Positions 1-8,084 of a stretch of DNA of 43,244 bases are shown here, one piece after another. Source of the stretch: TMED23 sp964643045. Its GTDB lineage: Bacteria > Pseudomonadota > Alphaproteobacteria > Rhodospirillales > UBA2165. Below the pieces are notes generated by a model. It was not told the DNA's origin. It made no database searches and saw only the letters and a program-made list of their open reading frames with translations. Position numbers and translations under genes: made by a program. The stretch is from the NCBI GenBank assembly GCA_964643045.1, contig CAZXSC010000010.1, positions 1 through 43,244 of the forward strand, given 5' to 3'. Each line of letters opens with the position of its first letter. The stretch's first letter is position 1.

Positions 1-41
1 TTTGCCCGAGCTAATGCGTCAAATAATACTTCTTTCGCCAT
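1..41 (-). CDS. groEL: Chaperonin GroEL, N-terminal fragment (cut by window edge)
   Basis: Only the first 13 codons are present; they read MAKEVLFDALARA, close to the usual alphaproteobacterial GroEL start (MAKEV-F). The ATG is preceded by TAGGAGAAAATTTAAG, a good ribosome binding site. It lies 61 bases downstream of the groES stop on the same strand, the standard groESL operon. GroEL forms the 14-subunit cytosolic folding chamber that GroES caps. Identification rests on this short start plus the groES neighbour. Confidence 0.9.
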   Translation of the reverse strand, partial: MAKEVLFDALARA

Positions 42-102
42 CTTAAATTTTCTCCTAGAAGGTTGCGAGTAGATTAAATAAACAACGTTTTAATTTAGCT
101 GT

Positions 103-411
103 CTATTTTGACTTTTTCTTTGGTTTCTCTATAATACCCAGAATATCAGACTCACGAAGAATCATAAGTTCTTCTCCATCAACCTTAATTTCTGTACCTC
201 CGAACTTACCAAACAAAACATGATCGCCTTTCTTTACATCCAGTGGCGTAATAGTACCGTCGTCACCACGCATACCATTGCCTACAGCAACTACTGTGCC
301 TTCAGATGGTTTTTCTTGTGCCGTGTCTGGTAATATTATCCCACCAGCTGTTTTTGTCTCTTCTGAAAAACGGCTGACAACTACACGATCATGAAGTGGT
401 TTAAAACCCAT
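103..411 (-). CDS. groES: Co-chaperonin GroES
   Basis: This 102-residue protein is the lid of the GroEL folding chamber. It has the full Cpn10 pattern: KPLHDRVVV at residues 4-12, the mobile loop that binds GroEL around residues 17-30 (ETKTAGGIILPD), the roof region EGTVVAVGNG, and the closing strand segment GDHVLFGKFGG. Length is normal for the family (95-105). A strong Shine-Dalgarno, TTGGAGG, sits 6-7 bases before the ATG. groEL follows on the same strand. A sigma-70-like promoter and a CIRCE-type operator lie upstream, so HrcA-type heat-shock control is likely. Confidence 0.98.
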   Translation of the reverse strand: MGFKPLHDRVVVSRFSEETKTAGGIILPDTAQEKPSEGTVVAVGNGMRGDDGTITPLDVKKGDHVLFGKFGGTEIKVDGEELMILRESDILGIIEKPKKKSK

Positions 412-500
412 TTTTTTCCTCCAATTAATATTAAACTTACAGTGCGTTAGTTTTTCTTAATTACTAACATTTGCTTATCGGACCCAAAAAGAGCACCAAA

Positions 501-527
501 TTAGCACTCTAGGATACTGACTGCCAG
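501..527 (-). promoter_or_regulatory. CIRCE-type heat-shock operator (HrcA site), one arm degenerate
   Basis: The consensus CIRCE element is TTAGCACTC-N9-GAGTGCTAA. On the plus strand 501-509 is a perfect TTAGCACTC, the spacer is exactly nine bases, and 519-527 is GACTGCCAG, matching the second arm at six of nine positions. It starts just downstream of the -10 box of the groES promoter, so a bound HrcA repressor would cover the transcription start. No hrcA gene is in the window. Confidence 0.85.
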
Positions 528-528
528 A

Positions 529-556
529 AAGATAGTTTACGCACAGGTCTAGTCAA
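529..556 (-). promoter_or_regulatory. Putative sigma-70-type promoter of groESL
   Basis: Reading the minus strand, TTGACT (556-551) is followed by a 16-base spacer and TATCTT (534-529). The -35 matches the consensus at five of six positions and the -10 at four of six. Its place directly upstream of the CIRCE-type operator supports it. No separate sigma-32 motif was identified. Confidence 0.65.
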
Positions 557-723
557 GGCATTTAAAGATACTTTTTAATGTATTGCATAATCTTTTTAAC
601 TAATTAGAGCAATTCTAATTTTTTTTATAACCATTACTCTTAAGTATCTTTTGGCAAGAATGATGCAGAAAAACGCAAAAATGATGAATAATTGAAAAGT
701 ATCAATTTTGGACTAATTCAAAT

Positions 724-1398
724 TCAGGAATGACTGTCTGAAACTTCTTCTAAGCCGAAACGCTTATATTTTCGGTAAAGAAGTAGGCCTAGGAAGACTG
801 AGCTCGCAAAAAGAAGTGTGCTCAATGCTATTTGGAAGCTATTATCTATATTAAAGCCACTACCAAGTAAGGCAAAAATTACAGTTTGAGGAATATAGCC
901 TAATGTTGAACCGCCCAAAAAGCTAAGCGCACCAGCACCGGATACCCCTGCTACTAAATTCGTTACAAAATTACTCCCCGCTGGCATAAAACGTATCAAC
1001 AACGTCGTAACAAAAGTATTTGCACTAAAAAACTGATCAGCCTTAAAAAGCCGACGAGGAAACCTTGATTTCACCCAATCGCGACCGACAAACCGCGCAA
1101 AGAAAAATGCAAAGCTGCAACCAATTGCACAAGCAATTAAAGCCATCAAGGTTCCATAATACAATCCAAAAGCATATCCCGCTAAAAAGGAGATAATTTG
1201 GCGAGGAAAACCAACAGTCACCAATAAAGCCGCTACCACCAAATAAATGAACTGACCCTCAAGTCCTTTGGTTTGAACATGAGCATCAATCCAGTTCTTA
1301 TCAACAACTTGGCCAAACCCAGTGGTTTTAAGCAATAAACCTAGAGTCACAATTAAAATAATTAAAATTAAACTACGAATGATGGCCTTTGATTTCAT
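724..1398 (-). CDS. TVP38/TMEM64 (SNARE-associated, DedA-like) inner-membrane protein
   Basis: A 224-residue polytopic membrane protein. It has an N-terminal hydrophobic segment (about residues 8-28), further segments around 48-65, 75-105, 150-180 and 190-208, and the family signature with GFPRQIISFLAGYAFG followed by a glycine-rich helix. Members of this family (PF09335) are linked to lipid flipping and envelope homeostasis, but the substrate of this protein cannot be told from sequence. Its start overlaps the stop of the upstream glycosyltransferase by four bases (ATGA), so translation is probably coupled. The pairing suggests a shared role in handling a lipid-linked sugar, which is inference. 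Confidence 0.85.
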   Translation of the reverse strand: MKSKAIIRSLILIILIVTLGLLLKTTGFGQVVDKNWIDAHVQTKGLEGQFIYLVVAALLVTVGFPRQIISFLAGYAFGLYYGTLMALIACAIGCSFAFFFARFVGRDWVKSRFPRRLFKADQFFSANTFVTTLLIRFMPAGSNFVTNLVAGVSGAGALSFLGGSTLGYIPQTVIFALLGSGFNIDNSFQIALSTLLFASSVFLGLLLYRKYKRFGLEEVSDSHS

Positions 1399-2153
1399 TC
1401 TGGTTCTTTAACTTCTGGATTAATGGGACGACATTTTAACCATATCACACCAAAGAGATCAAAAACTCCAACCCAAAGGCGGTCAAAAGTCCCATATTTT
1501 GACTTTCCGCATTTTCGTGGCCGGTGTGAAACTAAGATTGGAATAACTTTACCACCGTTACGAATCATCAAAGCCGCTAGGAAGCGGTGCATATGGTCAA
1601 AACTAGGTAATTCAATAAAATCTTTACGCCTGAACAATTTAAGACCACAACCGGTATCCATTATTTTGTCGCGTAATAACCTAGACCGAATAAAATTAGC
1701 AACTCTCGATGAGAGACGTTTGGCAAAGTTGTCCTTCCGCTCAGTGCGTTGGCCACAAATCAAAATATTTTTTTTGGCGCCACCATAGTTCTCATATGCC
1801 TCCAACAGTTTCAATATGTCCGAAGGATCATTTTGGCCGTCCCCATCTAGCGTAACAATCAAAGGAGATTTAGCGACATTAATTCCCGAGCGAATTGCAG
1901 CACTCTGTCCTGATCTTCGTTTATGCGTCAACACACGCAACGAACCTCTGTTGTGTCTCAGTTGCATAAGTTTGGCTAGAGTACCGTCTTGACTACAATC
2001 GTCGACAAAAATAACCTCATGGGAAATAGCGTTTCCAAGCACTGTTTGAATTTCATCTATCAACGACTCTATATTCTCAACCTCATCAAAAACGGGTACA
2101 ACTACAGACAAAGCAAGAGAGAAGGTTTCTATATCATTATTCACTTCAGACAT
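1395..2153 (-). CDS. Family 2 glycosyltransferase (dolichol-phosphate-mannose-synthase-like)
   Basis: A 252-residue GT-A fold enzyme. SVVVPVFDE (16-24) opens the nucleotide-binding fold, VDDCSQDGT (50-58) carries the sugar-nucleotide-binding aspartates, and DGDGQND (103-109) holds the metal-binding DxD-type motif. DTGCGLKLFRR further on is typical of polyprenyl-phosphate glycosyltransferases. Unlike DPM1/GtrB proteins with C-terminal helices, it ends without membrane segments, so it is probably cytosolic or peripheral and could pair with the membrane protein encoded by the overlapping next gene. It likely moves a sugar from a nucleotide donor to a polyprenyl phosphate; the sugar is unknown. 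Confidence 0.88.
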   Translation of the reverse strand: MSEVNNDIETFSLALSVVVPVFDEVENIESLIDEIQTVLGNAISHEVIFVDDCSQDGTLAKLMQLRHNRGSLRVLTHKRRSGQSAAIRSGINVAKSPLIVTLDGDGQNDPSDILKLLEAYENYGGAKKNILICGQRTERKDNFAKRLSSRVANFIRSRLLRDKIMDTGCGLKLFRRKDFIELPSFDHMHRFLAALMIRNGGKVIPILVSHRPRKCGKSKYGTFDRLWVGVFDLFGVIWLKCRPINPEVKEPE

Positions 2154-2350
2154 CTATTTACCATTCATTTGAACTTTATCGTCTCAATTAAACCGATCTT
2201 CTACACCGGTGTTAACCTTGTTAAAAGCGTCTTTTGATAAATACCGGTTCGGTTTTTAAATAGGATCATCGCATATTTTGAGTTTAGCTGATATAACCTT
2301 GTCTTAATGCTAATTCATTAAATAAATACAGATAATATAGGAAATAGTAT

Positions 2351-2785
2351 ATGACTGAAAAAAAAGTTGAGGGTTATGCCGGAGACATGACACCAGAGGA
2401 GTCCTGGTCCCTTCTACAGAGTGATGAGAACTCAGTATTAATTGATGTCAGGTCTGCTGCTGAATGGGCTTATGTTGGTACTGCTGACTTATCAATTATC
2501 GGTAAGCAAACCACAACGATAGAGTGGCAGTCTTTTCCCAATATGACTGTCAATAAAAATTTTATTGATCGGGTGAGAGAAATATATCCAAACCCCGAGA
2601 CTAAAATACTTTCCATTTGTAGATCAGGTCAACGATCAATAGCAACTTCGCGAGAACTTACCAAAGCCGGTTACAAAAAATGCTATAACGTCTCAGAAGG
2701 CTTTGAAGGCGACAAGAACAAAGAAGGTCACCGAGGCTTAACAGGCGGCTGGAAATTTCACGGCCTTCCTTGGAGGCAAAGTTAG
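2351..2785 (+). CDS. Single-domain rhodanese-like protein
   Basis: A 144-residue cytosolic protein with one rhodanese domain. The fold shows IDVRSAAEW (31-39) and the active-site loop CRSGQRS beginning at Cys90, where a persulfide would form during sulfur transfer. AGGAAAT seven bases before the ATG supports the start. The gene is convergent with metZ (O-succinylhomoserine sulfhydrylase) 76 bases away, which suggests a link to sulfide or persulfide supply; that link is inferred from position only. The donor and acceptor cannot be read from sequence. Confidence 0.9.
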   Translation: MTEKKVEGYAGDMTPEESWSLLQSDENSVLIDVRSAAEWAYVGTADLSIIGKQTTTIEWQSFPNMTVNKNFIDRVREIYPNPETKILSICRSGQRSIATSRELTKAGYKKCYNVSEGFEGDKNKEGHRGLTGGWKFHGLPWRQS

Positions 2786-2861
2786 TTTTCATAATGAATC
2801 CGAACAAGTAGTAAGGATTGAAAAAAACCGGGACACGCTTACTCCAATATTACACCTTATT

Positions 2862-4070
2862 TTAAAAGTTCAATGCTTGATCCAGATCTTCAATTATATC
2901 TTCAGTATCTTCAAGCCCCACAGAAAGCCGAACCAAACTATCAGTGATACCAACCTCCATTCGGCCTTCCGGTGACAATCGCTGGTGAGTTGTTGTCGCA
3001 GGATGGGTGATTAGGCTTTTACTATCACCAAGATTATTAGAAATATCTATCAAATTCATCGCATTCATAAACCTGAAAGTCCGGGCTAAATCACCATCGA
3101 GTTCAAAACAAATAACTGTACCAGGCCCACTCATTTGCTTTTTTGCCAATTTAAATTGAGGATGACTTTTTAGTCCTGGAAACAAGACCTTCTTAATAGC
3201 ATTTTTGTGCTCCAAGAATTCAGCTACTTTTTGCGCTGACCTACAATGATGCTGAATTCTAATTTCAAGCGTCTCTAAACTTTTCAAATGGATCCAGGCA
3301 TTAAAAGGGCTTAACGATGGTCCGGTGTGGCGCATAAATTGCTTGAGATCTCCATCTGACCACTCGACATCATTTGTCAATACACAACCACCCATCGCAC
3401 GACCCTGACCATCAATATGTTTCGTCGATGAATAAACAACAATATCAGCCCCAAATTCTAGTGGTTTTTGTAAGATTGGTGTGGCTAATACATTGTCAAC
3501 AATAACCCGCGCATCAACTTTATGGGCTATTTCCGTAACAGCCTCTAAATCGATTATATCCAATTGAGGATTGGATGGAGTTTCCATAAAGACGGCAGCT
3601 GTTGGCTTGCTTAGGGCTGTTTTCCACTGGGTTAGGTCCGTTCCATCAACCATAGTAGTTTCGACGCCAAATTTTGGTAAAAGTTCCCTGCAAATATAAT
3701 CACAGGACCCAAACAATGCCCTCGAAGCCACAAGTCGGTCACCAGATTTGATACTTGAAGCTAAAGCCGCATAGACCGCTGCCATTCCAGTAGCTGTAGC
3801 CCTGCACGCTTTTGCATTTTCTAATAAAGCCATGCGTTCTTCAAACATCCCAACAGTCGGATTTGAGAACCTAGAATATATAAATCGGTTTTCCTCACCT
3901 TGGAATGCCCGTTGTGCCTGTTCTGCCGTGTCGTAGACAAAGCCCGAGCTTACAAACATGCCCTCATTTGTTTCGGCAAAATTAGATCGATTTGTCCCTC
4001 CGCGTACCAATTTAGTTGCCAACCGCCAATCCTCGTTCAAGCCCTTTTGCTCTCCAGTATCATCAGCCAT
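2862..4070 (-). CDS. metZ: O-succinylhomoserine sulfhydrylase
   Basis: A 402-residue PLP enzyme of the Cys/Met-metabolism family. It makes homocysteine from O-succinylhomoserine and sulfide (direct sulfhydrylation branch of methionine synthesis). The PLP lysine is Lys217 in YSSTKHIDGQGR. The segment NRFIYSRFSNPTV (61-73) and the active-site region ETPSNPQLDI are typical of MetZ. The reading frame extends 25 codons further upstream, but I chose the ATG at 4070 because GGAGG sits seven bases before it and the longer frame would start inside the terminator stem of the leader. A SAM-II riboswitch precedes it. An O-acetylhomoserine sulfhydrylase is the main alternative. Confidence 0.93.
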   Translation of the reverse strand: MADDTGEQKGLNEDWRLATKLVRGGTNRSNFAETNEGMFVSSGFVYDTAEQAQRAFQGEENRFIYSRFSNPTVGMFEERMALLENAKACRATATGMAAVYAALASSIKSGDRLVASRALFGSCDYICRELLPKFGVETTMVDGTDLTQWKTALSKPTAAVFMETPSNPQLDIIDLEAVTEIAHKVDARVIVDNVLATPILQKPLEFGADIVVYSSTKHIDGQGRAMGGCVLTNDVEWSDGDLKQFMRHTGPSLSPFNAWIHLKSLETLEIRIQHHCRSAQKVAEFLEHKNAIKKVLFPGLKSHPQFKLAKKQMSGPGTVICFELDGDLARTFRFMNAMNLIDISNNLGDSKSLITHPATTTHQRLSPEGRMEVGITDSLVRLSVGLEDTEDIIEDLDQALNF

Positions 4071-4108
4071 TAAAACCTCCAAATTTCTAGGCGACCGAGG
4101 CTTAAAAG

Positions 4109-4137
4109 AAAAAATCCCCGGCCAAATTTGGTCGGGG
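4109..4137 (-). terminator. Intrinsic terminator in the metZ leader (riboswitch expression platform)
   Basis: On the minus strand CCCCG (4137-4133) pairs with CGGGG (4120-4116) around a near-palindromic CCAAATTTGG core with one mismatch. It is followed by A and six T (4114-4109). It lies between the SAM-II aptamer and the metZ start codon. The 5' arm segment CCGACC (4135-4130) is also complementary to GGTCGG (4154-4149) at the aptamer's 3' end, giving an alternative antiterminator pairing. Confidence 0.85.
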
Positions 4138-4148
4138 CTCTGCACGCA

Positions 4149-4210
4149 CCGACCTTTTAGCTTTGCTTTTTTTACGTGGCCGCAATCCGGTCGTCCAAAT
4201 CACCACGATA
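4149..4210 (-). promoter_or_regulatory. SAM-II riboswitch aptamer upstream of metZ
   Basis: The minus strand reads CGTGGTGATTTGGACGACC then GGATTGCGGCCACG and, after an A-rich linker, GCTAAAAGGTCGG. This matches the SAM-II (metA-motif) consensus: P1 helix CGTGGT/GCCACG (4207-4202 with 4180-4175), the invariant GATTT after the 5' strand, the TTGC loop element, and the conserved 3' GCTAAAA. The pseudoknot would form between CGACC in the loop (4193-4189) and GGTCG (4154-4150). SAM-II elements are known mainly in Alphaproteobacteria upstream of metA, metX and metZ-type genes. High SAM is therefore expected to lower metZ expression. Confidence 0.95.
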
Positions 4211-4215
4211 TTTGT

Positions 4216-4243
4216 AGAATACTAGGGTTTTACACCTCGTCAA
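4216..4243 (-). promoter_or_regulatory. Putative metZ promoter
   Basis: On the minus strand TTGACG (4243-4238) and TATTCT (4221-4216) are separated by 16 bases. Transcription would begin near 4209, exactly at the first base of the SAM-II aptamer, which supports the assignment. Confidence 0.75.
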
Positions 4244-4340
4244 GGAATTATCTCACGGCAAATACTATCCAAAAGCTTGAACTACTTGCCAGGGACACCC
4301 AACTCACTTACAAAGGATTTAAGACGCACAACAGGAGCTG

Positions 4341-5777
4341 ATGGTGACCGATATTGCAATCACTGACGATATTTTTTTTAACCGATCCGAACTGGACCGC
4401 ATGCGTGTTGAGAATATTATCAAAGATTCTCTTCATGGTGCCGATGATGGCGAATTATTCCTAGAATACAATCAATCCGAAACATTTGTATTCGACGATG
4501 GTAAGCTAAAAAATGCCAGCTTCGACACAATGCAAGGTTTTGGATTACGGGCAATCGCACAAGAAACAACGGGCTATAGTCACGCGTCTGAATTAACCGA
4601 GGACGCGTTGAAACGGGCTAGCGCGACGGTCAAAGCAGTACACGCTGGCCATAGTGGTACTATGGCAACCTCACCACCCAAAACTAATCAAAGCCTCTAT
4701 ATCGATGAAAATCCTCTAAACATTATTCCATTTTCGGCTAAAATAAAATTACTATCAGACATTGATGCTTATGCTCGAAATAAAGATGAACGGGTTGAAC
4801 AAGTCTCAGCTTCCTTATCAGGTGAGTGGCAAGCTGTGCAGATCATCCGGGTCGATGGGAGTAGATCTTCCGATATCCGCCCTCTTGTTCGTTTGAATGT
4901 CTCAATTGTGACAAAAGAGGGTGACCGGATGGAATCCGGAAACTATGGCACTGGTGGACGCGAAACTTATCACCCCTACTTAGAAAAAAACTCCTGGCAA
5001 AGTGCCGTCGATGAAGCTCTCCGACAAGCACTCGTAAATCTTAAAAGCCTACCGGCCCCTGCTGGCGAAATGCCGGTCGTTCTTGGACCTGGTTGGCCAG
5101 CTATTTTGCTACATGAAGCGATTGGTCATGGCCTAGAAGGAGACTTCAATCGCAAAAAAACTTCCGCATTTTCATCTCTTATGGGTAAGCCTGTAGCTGC
5201 AAACGGAATCACAGTCGTTGACGATGGCACAATTGCTAATCGCCGCGGCTCATTATCAATTGATGACGAGGGAACCCCAACTCAACGTACGGTATTAATT
5301 GAAGATGGCATTTTAACTGGGTATATGCAGGATCGGATGAATGCTAATTTAATGGGAGTACCTAGTACTGGTAATGGCAGACGACAAAGTTATGCACATT
5401 CGCCAATGCCTCGCATGACCAATACAATTATGGAGAACGGCGATCACGCACCGGACGAAATTATTAAGTCGGTAAAGAAAGGGCTCTATGCTGTTAATTT
5501 TGGTGGTGGGCAAGTTGATATTACCTCCGGAAAATTTGTTTTTAGCTGCACCGAAGCTTACCAAATCGAAGATGGAAAGCTTGGCTCCCCCGTCAAAGGT
5601 GCGACATTGATTGGGAGCGGTCCTGATGCTCTAAAAACGATCTCCATGGTCGGAAATGATATGTTGTTAGATCCAGGTGTTGGCACTTGCGGTAAAGATG
5701 GTCAAGGTGTGCCGGTAGGTGTTGGTCAACCAACAACTCTGCTTGAGGAGCTAACCGTTGGTGGAACGGAGGCCTAA
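4341..5777 (+). CDS. tldD: Metalloprotease TldD
   Basis: A 478-residue protein of the TldD/PmbA family. TldD is the catalytic half of the TldD/TldE(PmbA) heterodimer, a cytosolic zinc protease that cleaves unfolded small peptides (microcin B17 leader, CcdA). The zinc site is visible: HEAIGH at residues 258-263 and Cys450 in GTCGKDGQ, which should correspond to the third ligand of the E. coli enzyme. The full length matches the family (about 475-485). CAGGAG lies four bases before the ATG. The partner pmbA is not in the window. It is divergent from metZ, with about 270 bases between the two starts including the metZ leader. Confidence 0.96.
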   Translation: MVTDIAITDDIFFNRSELDRMRVENIIKDSLHGADDGELFLEYNQSETFVFDDGKLKNASFDTMQGFGLRAIAQETTGYSHASELTEDALKRASATVKAVHAGHSGTMATSPPKTNQSLYIDENPLNIIPFSAKIKLLSDIDAYARNKDERVEQVSASLSGEWQAVQIIRVDGSRSSDIRPLVRLNVSIVTKEGDRMESGNYGTGGRETYHPYLEKNSWQSAVDEALRQALVNLKSLPAPAGEMPVVLGPGWPAILLHEAIGHGLEGDFNRKKTSAFSSLMGKPVAANGITVVDDGTIANRRGSLSIDDEGTPTQRTVLIEDGILTGYMQDRMNANLMGVPSTGNGRRQSYAHSPMPRMTNTIMENGDHAPDEIIKSVKKGLYAVNFGGGQVDITSGKFVFSCTEAYQIEDGKLGSPVKGATLIGSGPDALKTISMVGNDMLLDPGVGTCGKDGQGVPVGVGQPTTLLEELTVGGTEA

Positions 5778-5796
5778 CCGTATTCATTTTCAATAT

Positions 5797-6519
5797 TCAC
5801 ACTGCAACTTTTAATTTTTCGGCAACACCATGGCGCTTGATTAAGTCTGAAATTAAACCACTTGCCTTTGCTTCAATCACAAATTCTTGCAAGAACGTAG
5901 CTGCTTCTGTATTTTGATATCCCGTGCCAATAGCTTGCTGGACAGTCATATAAAAACCATCAAGAATACGACCGCCAGAGATATCTTTAACATTTTCATT
6001 CAATGCAGGGCGAAGCCCAGCCAGAGCATCCAATTTTTCGCTGGAAAATAATTCAACCGCTGCCGGAAGCCCTTCTGCACGACACAACTCTGCGTTTTTT
6101 AATGTCCGTGTGAGATAAAGGTCATAAGCACTTGTGGCCGAAACAGCTACACGCATACCTGGCTGATCAACCTCCTCCACGGTTTTTAGATTTGATCTTT
6201 TTGATACTAGAAAGGTCGCTTCTATCTCAACATATGCATCAGTAAAGTTAATAAATTTAGCACGGGCCGGCTCGTTAGCTATCATAACAATATCAGATGT
6301 TTGGCGTTTCACAGTGTCGGCGGTCCCACCCGGGGTAGCACAGGGGAAATACGATACACCGACTCCCAATTTATCGGCAATCGCCCGAGCTATATTTGGT
6401 GAAACCCCATCCGGATCACCTTTAGAAGTACGGCCGGTTACCAAAAATATATTAGCCATATTAATACCCGCACGTAACGTGCCATTTGGCGCAAGTTCGG
6501 AGATTACCTTTTCATTCAT
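5797..6519 (-). CDS. Solute-binding-protein-family-3-like protein without signal peptide
   Basis: A 240-residue protein resembling the periplasmic amino-acid-type binding proteins (SBP_bac_3). It shows NGTLRAGINMANIFLV near the start, GVSPNIARAIADKLGV, a hinge region around VKRQTSDIVMIANEPARAKFINFT, and GMRVAVSATSAYD in the second lobe. These proteins normally carry a signal peptide and serve an ABC importer, but this one begins MNEKVISELAPNG with no hydrophobic leader, and no permease or ATPase gene is adjacent. No in-frame upstream start was noted that would add one. It is probably a cytosolic ligand binder or an enzyme of the same fold; its function is unknown. Confidence 0.75.
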   Translation of the reverse strand: MNEKVISELAPNGTLRAGINMANIFLVTGRTSKGDPDGVSPNIARAIADKLGVGVSYFPCATPGGTADTVKRQTSDIVMIANEPARAKFINFTDAYVEIEATFLVSKRSNLKTVEEVDQPGMRVAVSATSAYDLYLTRTLKNAELCRAEGLPAAVELFSSEKLDALAGLRPALNENVKDISGGRILDGFYMTVQQAIGTGYQNTEAATFLQEFVIEAKASGLISDLIKRHGVAEKLKVAV

Positions 6520-6695
6520 ATGATCATCTACTAATTATTGAAATTAAGTTAGCACTTTACATCTAAATATCTAATCGACCCCTCAAACATCCCAACATTC
6601 GTTGACCCACTACGTCCGAAGATCAAAGAAGTTAACGTAGATTAATCAAGTTATCAAATTGCTACAAAAACTATCCTAACTACTTAACTAGATAT

Positions 6696-8066
6696 TCAAT
6701 AGGCATGCTCTTTGAATATGGGATCGACGTTAGATCCCCACTCTTCGACGAAACACGTTAACATTTCTTCTGCTGGTGTAATTCCCGATTCAATTATATT
6801 ATCTAATGGTTTGAGAAATATAGTTTCATCTTGACCCGAACCATCTTTTTCAGCCCGGTTCATCAAGCCTCGCTCAGATATTTTCAGAACATCTTTGGCA
6901 ACATCTTGAAGATAACAATCACGAAACGGGGTTTTTAATGCTGTCAACGCAACTTGATCGCGCAGTTTCGATACTTCTTCATATGACCAATCGGCAACCA
7001 AGGCCATCGCATCAGACAGCGCTTCGTCATCATAGAGAAGGCCAACCCAGAATGCGGGCAATGCACAAAGATTCTTTGACGGCCCGCCATCAGCACCCCT
7101 CATCTCGATAAATTTCTTAAGCCTGACTTCTGGAAAGGCTGTTGTTAAATGGTCTTCCCAATCTTTCAAGGTGGGCTTTTCATCTGGCAAGGAGGGTAAT
7201 TTGCCATCTATAAAATCCCGAAAAGATTGTCCTGAGACATCAATATATTTGCCGCCGCGATAAACAAAATACATCGGTACATCAAGCATATAGTCTACAT
7301 AACTTTCAAACCCAAAATCATCCTGGAATACAAAAGGCATTACCCCACAGCGATCCGGATCTGTGTCTGTCCATACGTGGCTACGATAACTAAGAAAACC
7401 GTTTTTCTGCCCACCCTTAAAAGGAGAATTTGCCCAAAGAGCTGTCGCTATTGGTTGGAGCTTTAGCCCCGTTCTGAACATTTCAACCATCCGATCTTCA
7501 GAAGAAAAATCCAAATTCACCTGCACTGTGCAAGTGGCAAGCATCATATGGTGACCGAGATTTCCTTGCTTCGGCATATAATCACGCATGATCTTATAGC
7601 GACCTTTTGGCATCCATTCTGCATCTTCTATAGTCCATTTTGGTTGATAACCCAGACCTAAAAGACCCACACCAATTTTTTCAGCCACTTCTTTGACCTG
7701 TTTAATATGACCCGTCACTTCTCGACAAGTCTGGTGGACATTTTGCAATGGAGCCCCCGAAAGTTCCACTTGCCCACCAGGTTCCAATGTAATTGAACTT
7801 TGGTTCGGCATGTGAAGTCCTATTGGCAATCCTTTTTCTAAAATCGGCTTCCAGCCATACTCTGTCAGCCCTTCTAATAATCCTCGAATACTAGCTTCAC
7901 TAACTTTACTTTCATAGGTTAGCGGTTTTAATGTTTGTAAATCGAAGGCAAATTTCTCATGCTCGGTACCAATGCGCCAATTTTCTTTTGCTTTACATCC
8001 AGATGCTAGATGAGCAATCAGCTGTTCCTTGTCAGTGATATTACCGTCACCATCAAAAGTTTCCAT
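6696..8066 (-). CDS. gshA: Glutamate-cysteine ligase, class II (plant/proteobacterial type)
   Basis: A 456-residue GCS2-family enzyme that catalyses the ATP-dependent first step of glutathione synthesis, joining glutamate and cysteine. Typical segments are WRIGTEHEKFAF (about 32-43), LEPGGQVELSGAPL, the GRYKIMRDYMPK region, and HMMLATCTVQVNLDF. The short class II form is the usual one in Alphaproteobacteria. The gene starts 18 bases after rsmE on the same strand, a common alphaproteobacterial pairing, so the two are probably co-transcribed. The 176 bases downstream hold no gene and no clear terminator. Confidence 0.95.
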   Translation of the reverse strand: METFDGDGNITDKEQLIAHLASGCKAKENWRIGTEHEKFAFDLQTLKPLTYESKVSEASIRGLLEGLTEYGWKPILEKGLPIGLHMPNQSSITLEPGGQVELSGAPLQNVHQTCREVTGHIKQVKEVAEKIGVGLLGLGYQPKWTIEDAEWMPKGRYKIMRDYMPKQGNLGHHMMLATCTVQVNLDFSSEDRMVEMFRTGLKLQPIATALWANSPFKGGQKNGFLSYRSHVWTDTDPDRCGVMPFVFQDDFGFESYVDYMLDVPMYFVYRGGKYIDVSGQSFRDFIDGKLPSLPDEKPTLKDWEDHLTTAFPEVRLKKFIEMRGADGGPSKNLCALPAFWVGLLYDDEALSDAMALVADWSYEEVSKLRDQVALTALKTPFRDCYLQDVAKDVLKISERGLMNRAEKDGSGQDETIFLKPLDNIIESGITPAEEMLTCFVEEWGSNVDPIFKEHAY

Positions 8067-8084
8067 TAAATTTCAATTCCATCT

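Larger units (their letters stand above)
412..723. other. Intergenic region between groES and the TVP38-family gene
   Basis: This 312-base gap holds the groES promoter and CIRCE-type operator (annotated separately) in its left half. The right half is very AT-rich. It contains a short hairpin at 602-620 (AATTAGA, loop GCAAT, TCTAATT) followed on the plus strand by a run of T to 626. That looks terminator-like, but no plus-strand gene lies upstream of it. I see no open reading frame with coding character here. Confidence 0.6.

Noticed and set aside
602..626. Hairpin AATTAGA/TCTAATT followed by a T-run on the plus strand
   Set aside because: The stem is almost only A-T and no plus-strand transcript is expected there; not called as a terminator.
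652..667. Sigma-54-like -24/-12 element (TGGCA-N8-TGCA, correct GG/GC spacing)
   Set aside because: It points along the plus strand, where no gene follows; it would run into the 3' ends of minus-strand genes.
3958..4341. 127-codon plus-strand frame ending at the tldD start
   Set aside because: It is the antisense of the metZ 5' end and of the SAM-II leader, both firmly identified.
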